A stretch of 5,418 nt of DNA, from assembly GCA_903847545.1 (NCBI GenBank), contig CAINDZ010000360.1, positions 1 to 5,418 of the forward strand, given 5' to 3'. Positions 1 to 4,528 of the stretch are shown here, piece by piece. Position numbers and translations under genes: made by a program. The notes beneath the pieces are model-generated. The model was not told where the DNA came from. It did no database searches and saw only the letters and a program-made list of their open reading frames with translations. Source of the stretch: an uncultured bacterium. GTDB lineage: Bacteria; Krumholzibacteriota; Krumholzibacteriia; LZORAL124-64-63. How positions within the stretch are numbered: position 1 is the stretch's first letter; each line of letters starts with the position of its first letter.

Positions 1-41
1 AACGCGGCCAGGACGGTCAGCGCAAAGCGGGATTGGCGCAT
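1..41 (-). CDS. 5' end of a probable exported protein (partial)
   Basis: Only the first 13 codons are inside the window. Reading the minus strand from the ATG at 39-41 gives MRQSRFALTVLAA. The positively charged start (two Arg) followed by a run of small hydrophobic residues looks like the beginning of a signal peptide or an N-terminal membrane anchor. The start is well supported: AGGGAGGG (minus strand, 49-56) lies 7 nt upstream of the ATG. The gene is co-oriented with the PAS sensor gene, 79 bp upstream of it, and may be read from the same transcript, although a hairpin lies between them. The product cannot be named from so few residues. Confidence 0.6.
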   Translation of the reverse strand, partial: MRQSRFALTVLAA

Positions 42-62
42 GGGCGGGCCCTCCCTGGCCCG

Positions 63-92
63 GGCGCCGGCACGGACGGGCCGTGCGGCGCC
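63..92 (-). terminator. GC-rich hairpin between the PAS gene and the next gene
   Basis: GGCGCCGGCACGG (63-75) pairs with CCGTGCGGCGCC (81-92) around a 5-nt loop, with one bulged base, giving a strong stem of about 12 bp. It lies just after the PAS gene stop and just before the Shine-Dalgarno of the following gene. There is no T-run, so it is not a classic intrinsic terminator. It could equally be an mRNA-stabilising or attenuating hairpin in a shared transcript. Confidence 0.4.
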
Positions 93-120
93 GCCATCAT
101 GGGGCAGGTCGGCCGGACGG

Positions 121-1128
121 TCAAGAAGTCCCGTCGGGCCGCTGGAAGTCCGGGTAGAGGGTCTTGATGCAGTCCGGGCAGACGCCGTGGGAGAACTGGG
201 CCCCCGTGTGACGGGACACGTAGGACTCCACCTGTTCCCAATAGCCGGTGTCGTCGCGCACCTTCTTGCAGGAGGCGCAGATGGGCAGGATCCCCTGCAG
301 GTCGCGGATCTCGGCCAGGGCGGCCCGCAGTTCTCGGATGGTCTCGTGACGCTCGGCCTCGGCCGCCTTGCGGGCGGTGATGTCGTTCATCACCGTCAGG
401 AAGTACGACTTGCCCTGGTTGGCGATGATCTCGCCCGAGAACAGGCCGACCAGCACGCGGCCGCTCTTGGACCGGACCCGCAGCTCGACGTCGCGCACGC
501 TGCCGGTCTCGCGCAATTGCGTCGCCACCTTCAGCTGCTCGTCGAGGTCGACGAACAGGTTCAGCTCGGGGCTCCGCTTCCCGATGACCTCGGCCGCGGT
601 GTAGCCCAGCGTCTTCAGCCAGGCCTCGTTCACCTCGATGAACTCCTGGCCCGGCATGTTGCTGACGGCCATGGGCGCGGGATTCATGCGGAACAGGCGG
701 TCGAACTTCTGCAGCGCCTCCTGCTCCATCCGCAGGTCGCGGCACAGCCCGACGATGCACTCGGCGCCGTTCCAGACGCCCTTCCACACGCGGGTCTCGA
801 CCGGGACCAGCATGCCGGACTTGTGGCTCAGCGGCAGGGGACACGACATGCGGGTGCCGGTGAACATCTCACCCAGGATGGCGGCCGCCTCCTGGCGCAC
901 ATATTCCGGGTGCAGCTCGAGGATGTGCATCCCCAGCAGCTCATGGTTCGCAAAGCCGAGTGCCGCCGAGGTCGCGGGATTCGCATACATCAGGCGCCCA
1001 TCGAGGTCGCCGATCAGCACGATGTCCGAGATGCTCTCGACCAGCGCCCGGAAGTTCTCGTCGCCCACGACGGGCGCCGCCATCCCCATGCCTGCCGTCG
1101 CTCCCACGCCGCCATCTGCCGTCGCCAT
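121..1128 (-). CDS. Tandem-PAS sensor protein with C-terminal four-cysteine module
   Basis: This 335-residue soluble protein has no transmembrane segment or signal peptide. Two PAS domains are visible, at about 22-132 (ESISDIVLIGDLDGRLMYAN opening) and 140-255 (NPAPMAVSN ... VNEAWLKTLGYTAAEVIGK, closing LTVMNDITARK). A short charged helix, probably coiled coil, covers about 252-280. The C-terminal module (about 280-326) has ICASCKKVRDDTGYW, then FSHGVCPDC, with Cys284, Cys287, Cys317 and Cys320. This module is a recurrent tail of PAS and response-regulator proteins; metal binding by the CxxC pairs is likely but unproven. No kinase, GGDEF, EAL or HTH domain is present, so the tail is either the output or a protein-interaction surface. 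The start is supported by AGGGG (1135-1139) 6 nt upstream. The gene is divergent from the oxidoreductase gene. The PAS ligand is unknown; no haem or flavin signature is evident. Confidence 0.9.
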   Translation of the reverse strand: MATADGGVGATAGMGMAAPVVGDENFRALVESISDIVLIGDLDGRLMYANPATSAALGFANHELLGMHILELHPEYVRQEAAAILGEMFTGTRMSCPLPLSHKSGMLVPVETRVWKGVWNGAECIVGLCRDLRMEQEALQKFDRLFRMNPAPMAVSNMPGQEFIEVNEAWLKTLGYTAAEVIGKRSPELNLFVDLDEQLKVATQLRETGSVRDVELRVRSKSGRVLVGLFSGEIIANQGKSYFLTVMNDITARKAAEAERHETIRELRAALAEIRDLQGILPICASCKKVRDDTGYWEQVESYVSRHTGAQFSHGVCPDCIKTLYPDFQRPDGTS

Positions 1129-1342
1129 TGCCTACCCCTGTCAGGTGCCGCAGCCTCTGCACGGTTGTGCCGTTAAGGATAACCGGCGCGTGCCCAATAA
1201 GCGAGATCCTTATTGAAAACGGGGCGATTTTCCCGACCCAAAACGCAAACGTCCAGCGGAAATTCCCAAAAATCGGTCACGGGCACCCGCCGGCGCCTGT
1301 TTCGGGTCGCAATTGCCGTGCCCGGGGGCGTACAATCGCCGC
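1129..1342. promoter_or_regulatory. Divergent intergenic region with two small dyads
   Basis: This 214-bp spacer separates the divergent PAS and oxidoreductase genes and must hold the PAS promoter. It is less GC-rich in the middle than its neighbours. Two dyads stand out. One is CAATAAG (1195-1201) against CTTATTG (1209-1215), with perfect 7-bp arms and a 7-bp centre. The other is CCGTTA / TAACCGG around AGGA (1170-1186). The word TAAGGAT occurs once in each dyad, on the plus strand at 1174-1180 and on the minus strand at 1206-1212. They could be operators for one regulator. I could not find a convincing -35/-10 pair for the PAS gene. Confidence 0.35.
1331..1336 (+). promoter_or_regulatory. 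Putative -10 box for a leaderless oxidoreductase mRNA
   Basis: TACAAT differs from the consensus TATAAT by one base and ends 6 nt before the ATG at 1343. A start of transcription at the usual distance would fall on, or within a base or two of, the start codon. No Shine-Dalgarno sits at a usable distance; the G-run at 1324-1328 is 14 nt away. No good -35 hexamer is visible at 16-18 bp spacing, so the call is tentative. Confidence 0.4.
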
Positions 1343-2287
1343 ATGAACACACCACTTAAGGCCGCCGTCGTCGGCGCCGGCTACCTGGGGCGATTCCACG
1401 CCCAGAAGTACGCATCGCTGCCCGGGGTCGACCTCGTGGCCATCGTCGACGTCGACCCCGAGCGCGCCCGGGCGGTCGCCGCCGAGACGGGCGCCCCCCA
1501 CGCCTGCGCAACCCTCGACCAGGTGCCGGTCGGGCTGGACCTGGCCTCGGTCGTGACCCCGAACGAGGCCCACTTCGCCGCCGCCGCCGCCCTGCTGGAA
1601 CGGGACGTCCACGTCCTGCTGGAGAAACCCGTCACCGGCGACGTGGCCCAGGCCACCACGCTGGAGACCGCCGCTGCCGCCCGCGGCCTGGTCCTGCAAC
1701 CCGGCTTCCTCGAGCGCTTCAACCCGGCGGTGCGCTTCCTGCGCGAGCACGCCCCGCGCCCCCGCTTCATCGAGGCCCACCGCCTGGGCGCCTTCAAGGC
1801 CCGCGCCACCGACGTGGATGTGGTCATGGACCTGATGATCCACGACATCGACATCGCGCTGCACCTGGTGGAAGCGCCGGTGTCCGAGGTCCGCGCCTCG
1901 GGCACGCGCGTCCTGACCGACCACGTCGACATTGCCAACGCGCGCGTCGAGTTCGCCGGCGGCGCCACCGCCAACCTGACGGCCAGCCGCGTCTCGCTGA
2001 AGGATATGCGGAAGGTGCGGGTGTTCAGCGAGGGCGGCTACGCGGCCGCCGACTGCGCCACGCGCGAGAACATCGTCGTCGGCCGCGGCGCCGACGGCTC
2101 GCTGCCGCTCTCCCCGGAGCCGCAGGTCGTGCGGCATGCGGCCTGCGACCCGCTGCTGGACGAGATCGCCTCGTTCGTGGCGGCGGTGCGCGGCGAACGT
2201 GCGGTCGAGGTGCCGGCCGCGGCCGGGCGCGAGGCCATCGCGGTGGCGCTGGCGATCCGCGCGGCGATTGCGCGGCAGGAGCGCTAG
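1343..2287 (+). CDS. Gfo/Idh/MocA-family NAD(P)-dependent oxidoreductase, UDP-GlcNAc 3-dehydrogenase-like
   Basis: The protein is 314 residues long, normal for the family. The N-terminal Rossmann fold has VVGAGYLGRFHA (G11, G13, G16) and an acidic residue after strand 2 (IVDVD, about 34-38). The EKP motif (94-96) provides the conserved Lys95. The C-terminal domain carries DVDVVMDLMIHDIDI (about 157-171), with D163 and the catalytic-type His167. The stretch from EAHRLGAF through TDVDVVMDL to VDIANARVEF and LTASRVS resembles the branch containing GnnA, which oxidises the 3-hydroxyl of UDP-GlcNAc on the way to 3-amino (amide-linked) lipid A. GnnA genes usually sit beside lpxA and gnnB; neither is here, so the substrate is inferred and could be another nucleotide sugar or a cyclitol. 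The ATG at 1343 was chosen because the protein then begins right before the Rossmann strand. A methyltransferase gene follows after 75 bp on the same strand. Confidence 0.88.
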   Translation: MNTPLKAAVVGAGYLGRFHAQKYASLPGVDLVAIVDVDPERARAVAAETGAPHACATLDQVPVGLDLASVVTPNEAHFAAAAALLERDVHVLLEKPVTGDVAQATTLETAAAARGLVLQPGFLERFNPAVRFLREHAPRPRFIEAHRLGAFKARATDVDVVMDLMIHDIDIALHLVEAPVSEVRASGTRVLTDHVDIANARVEFAGGATANLTASRVSLKDMRKVRVFSEGGYAAADCATRENIVVGRGADGSLPLSPEPQVVRHAACDPLLDEIASFVAAVRGERAVEVPAAAGREAIAVALAIRAAIARQER

Positions 2288-2309
2288 CCTACTGCAGGTG
2301 CATGGGCTA
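2285..2309 (+). repeat. Inverted repeat at the end of the oxidoreductase gene
   Basis: TAGCC (2285-2289, including the stop codon) pairs with GGCTA (2305-2309), with a TGCA-GG-TGCA element inside the loop. It has no downstream T-run and only 5-bp arms, so it is at best a weak RNA hairpin between the oxidoreductase and methyltransferase genes. It may be chance. Confidence 0.2.
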
Positions 2310-2350
2310 ACGTCGATTTCACTTGTCCGAGTCAACGCCATTTTGCCATC

Positions 2351-2354
2351 GAGG
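2351..2354 (+). promoter_or_regulatory. Ribosome binding site deciding a GTG start
   Basis: GAGG ends 8 nt before the GTG at 2363. The competing in-frame ATG at 2399 is preceded by no purine-rich site, so the GTG adds 12 residues (MHVLRHLIQNAI) to the methyltransferase. Confidence 0.5.
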
Positions 2355-2362
2355 TTATCGCA

Positions 2363-3124
2363 GTGCACGTTCTCAGACATCTCATTCAGAACGCGATCAT
2401 GGCGTTCCCGCCTGTCAGGAATGCGGCGTCGAAATATCACCACACCGGCCGCAATGGCGACGATGCCGGGGTGCACGACACCCTGGCCAGGTATGCGGGC
2501 GCCGGTGGCAGCGCGTCGTTTGCCGGCAAGGCGATCCTGGAGCTTGGCCCCGGCCAGACGCCGCACGTGCTCCTGGCCATGCGCGCAGCCGGAGCCTCCC
2601 GAGCCGTCGGCGCGGACATCCAGCGCTACCAGGAACAGGAAGCAGCCAAGGAACAGGGTGTCGAAATCGCGCTGTACGACGGCGCTCGCCTCCCGTTTCC
2701 CGACGCCACATTCGACAAGGTCTTCTCCTGTGACGTCATGGAGCATGTCAGGAATCCCCGCCCCCTGGTCGCGGAGATGCGCCGCGTGCTGGTGCCGGGC
2801 GGCACTGTGTTCGCACGCGTCGATCTTCGGGATCACTACTATCTCGCCGTGGAGGACCGCTGGCTGACGTGCCTGAAATTCAGCACTGCTCTCTGGAACT
2901 CGATGACCTGGTATCGAAGCTCCTACGTGAATCGCCTTCGCTTGAGCGACTGGAATCGCGTGTTCGCGGAGGCCGGCTTTGTCGCCGACTACGCGGTGAT
3001 CGAGCGTTCAGAACGACTTGCTGAACTCCATGATCAAGGCGCGCTTCCAGCCTCGGCATTGCGACTCGATCGTGACGATGCCTCCACGTATCGTTTCGAC
3101 GTCTGGTTGACCGCCGCCAAGTAG
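2363..3124 (+). CDS. Class I SAM-dependent methyltransferase (Methyltransf_11 type)
   Basis: This 253-residue protein has the Rossmann-like methyltransferase core. Motif I is ILELGPGQ (58-65), the acidic residue after strand 2 is Asp85 (GADIQ), and DGARLPFPDATFD lies at 106-118. Motif IV is CDVMEHV (123-129), followed by the LVPGGTVFARVDL strand (143-155). The acceptor substrate cannot be read from the sequence; similar proteins act on glycans, lipids or small metabolites. The region about 156-205 (HYYLAVEDRWLTCLKF..., aromatic and Trp-rich) probably forms the acceptor lid. The GTG start is preferred because GAGG (2351-2354) lies 8 nt upstream; the in-frame ATG at 2399 has no such site. Codons such as AAA, TAT, AAT and TTT are clearly commoner than in neighbouring genes, suggesting a different history. 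The 3' end overlaps the opposing HNH gene. Confidence 0.87.
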   Translation: MHVLRHLIQNAIMAFPPVRNAASKYHHTGRNGDDAGVHDTLARYAGAGGSASFAGKAILELGPGQTPHVLLAMRAAGASRAVGADIQRYQEQEAAKEQGVEIALYDGARLPFPDATFDKVFSCDVMEHVRNPRPLVAEMRRVLVPGGTVFARVDLRDHYYLAVEDRWLTCLKFSTALWNSMTWYRSSYVNRLRLSDWNRVFAEAGFVADYAVIERSERLAELHDQGALPASALRLDRDDASTYRFDVWLTAAK

Positions 3125-4197
3125 AGGCACGGTTCCTCCGACACGCCTTGCACCGGCGCAATTCCGCCCTGTTGCTCGTGGCAATGCCGATGGCACCGCG
3201 AGCACAGCGTGACCAGGTTTTCCAGCGTGTTGCCTCCGCCCTCGCTGCGCGCCACCACGTGATGCACCTCCAGAAACCGCACCGCACCGCACCCGGGCGT
3301 GGTGCAGCGATGCCGGTCGCGCGCCAGCACCTTCGCCCTGGTTGATGGTGGGATCGTCGCGCGGTTCGGTTTCCCCGGCTCTTGCACGCGCGCATCGCAC
3401 GCGAGGGCCGCCGCTTGCGCCGGCGCAAGTCGCTGCTCGCCGCGGCCGGTGACGGCCGCCATCGCGCCGCAATCGGGGCAATGCTGCACGACCACTTGCA
3501 CGGGCGCCGAGCGGCCCGCGGCGATCCCAACCTCCCAGACCTCCCCGGCCACCAGCGACTCGAGCGCCGCCAGCACCAGGTCCATGCGGTCGGAGTCCGG
3601 GGCCACGACGCGCAGCTTGCGCGCCCGCTCCATGAGCGCCTCGAAGCGTGCCAGCTGCAGGCCGTCGGCGCGCAATGTCACCGTGGCCGGCGGCAGGTCG
3701 GCGCAGGCCGCGACACCCGGCCCGGCCGCCGCGTCCCCCATCTCGAGTTGCGCCGCGGGCGCCGCCGACTTGCGCCGGCGCAAGCTGCGCGCGCACCGCA
3801 CCTCGCGCTCCAACGCGCGCCGTCCCGTCGCCACGGCCTTGCCCACCCACAAATCCTGCGTGGCCGGCGTCGCCACGCGCGCGACCTGCTGCGCCTTGGT
3901 CCAGCCCAGGTCGCCCGCGACCACGGCTTCCCGCAGCACCGGCAGCCGGTCGAGGTCATCGGCCAGCCGCTTGAACTGCCAGTAGCGATTCGGGCTGAAT
4001 CCGAGCGCCTCGGTGGCGTACACCTGCAGGCTAGGATGCCCCAGCTCGCGGTAGAGCGCACGCCTCTGCACCTCGGCGAACCACAGCACGGCGCACTCGC
4101 GGGCCCAGTCGCAGGCCGCCAGCGATTGGCGCAACGCATCATCGACCTGGGCGGCGGGCCGGCCCGCGGCGAACGGAAGGAGCTGGATGGTGGTCAT
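3034..4197 (-). CDS. HNH endonuclease, DUF222 / 13E12-repeat-like
   Basis: This 387-residue predicted nuclease has a helical N-terminal domain (about 18-138, with LGHPSLQVYATEALGFSP and AGDLGWTKAQQVARVATP) of the kind found in DUF222-like HNH proteins. A linker follows, then a Cys-pair element (CPDCG at 240-244 and ACDARV at 266-271), then an HNH module at about 285-341. The HNH key residues all look present: Cys298, Cys303, His312-His313, Asn327, Cys332, Cys335-His336 and His340. DUF222-HNH genes are often multicopy and repeat-associated (the 13E12 family of mycobacteria), so a mobile or selfish role is possible but not shown. ATG 4197 is chosen over ATG 4209 because AGGG (4203-4206) lies 5 nt upstream of it, while 4209 is preceded by pyrimidines. 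The last 30 or so residues (SKRYVEASSRSSRNAEAGSAP end) are antisense to the methyltransferase gene and look non-native. Three palindrome copies lie inside the gene. Confidence 0.88.
   Translation of the reverse strand: MTTIQLLPFAAGRPAAQVDDALRQSLAACDWARECAVLWFAEVQRRALYRELGHPSLQVYATEALGFSPNRYWQFKRLADDLDRLPVLREAVVAGDLGWTKAQQVARVATPATQDLWVGKAVATGRRALEREVRCARSLRRRKSAAPAAQLEMGDAAAGPGVAACADLPPATVTLRADGLQLARFEALMERARKLRVVAPDSDRMDLVLAALESLVAGEVWEVGIAAGRSAPVQVVVQHCPDCGAMAAVTGRGEQRLAPAQAAALACDARVQEPGKPNRATIPPSTRAKVLARDRHRCTTPGCGAVRFLEVHHVVARSEGGGNTLENLVTLCSRCHRHCHEQQGGIAPVQGVSEEPCLYLAAVNQTSKRYVEASSRSSRNAEAGSAP
3148..3161. repeat. Palindrome TTGCGCCGGCGCAA, near-perfect copy
   Basis: TTGCACCGGCGCAA differs by one base from the perfect 14-bp palindrome seen three times elsewhere in the window. 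It lies in the HNH gene just after the HNH module and encodes IAPVQ (residues 346-350). Confidence 0.65.
3414..3429. repeat. Palindrome TTGCGCCGGCGCAA, perfect copy extended to 16 bp
   Basis: CTTGCGCCGGCGCAAG is a perfect 16-bp palindrome. It lies in the HNH gene, in the loop between CPDCG and ACDARV, and encodes LAPAQ (residues 257-261). Confidence 0.8.
3769..3784. repeat. Palindrome TTGCGCCGGCGCAA, perfect copy extended to 16 bp
   Basis: This is the identical 16-bp palindrome again, in the HNH gene, at the end of the N-terminal helical domain. Here it is read in a different frame and encodes LRRRK (residues 139-143), so protein-level constraint cannot explain its identity to the copy at 3414. 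Confidence 0.8.
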
Positions 4198-4202
4198 GAT
4201 AG

Positions 4203-4206
4203 CCCT
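4203..4206 (-). promoter_or_regulatory. Ribosome binding site for the HNH gene
   Basis: AGGG on the minus strand, 5 nt before the ATG at 4197. It overlaps the alternative ATG at 4209, which lacks any such site, and so favours the shorter protein. Confidence 0.5.
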
Positions 4207-4233
4207 CATTTCGGGGGAGGATGTGATGGCGAA

Positions 4234-4262
4234 AATATAGCGAAATGCACGCGCAACCGCAA
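4234..4262 (-). promoter_or_regulatory. Sigma-70-type promoter of the HNH gene
   Basis: On the minus strand, TTGCGG (4257-4262) and TATATT (4234-4239) are separated by exactly 17 bp. Transcription would begin near 4227, leaving about 30 nt before the ATG at 4197. This is the best promoter match in the window and lies in a local AT-rich stretch, both of which support it. Confidence 0.6.
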
Positions 4263-4297
4263 GGGGGTATTTTGATTAGTTTTGCGGACTGATTGGG

Positions 4298-4310
4298 AAT
4301 TCATTGAATT
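4298..4310. repeat. AT-rich dyad upstream of the HNH promoter
   Basis: AATTCA-T-TGAATT has perfect 6-bp arms around one base. It is centred about 42 bp upstream of the HNH -35 box, a position suited to an operator or activator site. No regulator is identified. Confidence 0.3.
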
Positions 4311-4504
4311 TGGATGGCAATTTCAGCGGACGTGAAGCGCCGGTCGCACAGGTGGCAGCACACAGGTCGAGGGACTTTGCAGAGGCGCAGGCGAGGTGGG
4401 GTTGGCAGAGGCGCATCCAAAGTAGCGTGCCGACAAGGCCGCGCCCGCCAAGGCGCGCTCGCCCCCAGCACCCGCCAATCCGCGCCCGCCCCGCCTCACC
4501 TCTG

Positions 4505-4524
4505 AAAACTTGCGCCGGCGCAAC
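4505..4524 (-). terminator. Possible ribF terminator built on the 14-bp palindrome
   Basis: On the minus strand TTGCGCCGGCGCAA (4510-4523) starts 5 nt after the ribF stop and is followed by GTTTTC. As RNA it folds to a 5-bp stem with a CCGG loop and a four-U tail, a short and marginal intrinsic terminator. The same palindrome occurs inside the HNH gene, so termination may not be its main role. It is also the third perfect copy of that repeat. Confidence 0.4.
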
Positions 4525-4528
4525 GCCC

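Larger units (their letters stand above)
4210..4528. other. Intergenic region between ribF and the HNH gene
   Basis: No convincing gene lies in this gap of about 320 bp. Near the HNH gene (4230-4315) it is AT-rich and holds the promoter and a 13-bp dyad AATTCA-T-TGAATT (4298-4310). Farther away it is very GC-rich with short direct repeats. GCAGAGGCGCA occurs at 4379-4389 and 4405-4415. CCCCAGCACCCGCC at 4463-4476 matches the 3' end of ribF at 4538-4551. A palindrome copy follows ribF. An open frame of 96 codons across it overlaps the ribF end and has low-complexity composition, so it is not called. Confidence 0.5.

Noticed and set aside
40..1176. Open frame of 378 codons on the plus strand
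   Set aside because: It is antisense to the PAS sensor gene, is low-complexity and His/Gln/Arg-rich, and has no recognisable domain.
1277..2836. Long open frame of 519 codons on the minus strand
   Set aside because: It lies antisense to the oxidoreductase and methyltransferase genes. Its composition (His, Gly, Arg, Asp-rich, no motifs) is typical of a frame shadow in GC-rich DNA, while the plus-strand frames carry clear family motifs.
3034..4197. HNH gene as a restriction or toxin nuclease in a defence system with the methyltransferase
   Set aside because: The methyltransferase has the small-molecule/glycan Methyltransf_11 pattern, without the DPPY or PCQ motifs of DNA methyltransferases. 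The genes are convergent rather than co-operonic.
3382..4275. Open frame of 297 codons on the plus strand
   Set aside because: It is antisense to the HNH nuclease gene, whose catalytic residues are all intact; the plus-strand product has Arg/His-rich shadow composition.
3148..4523. CRISPR array suggested by recurring palindromes
   Set aside because: Spacing is irregular (hundreds of bases), the repeated unit is only 14-16 bp, and three copies are inside a coding gene. No cas gene is present.
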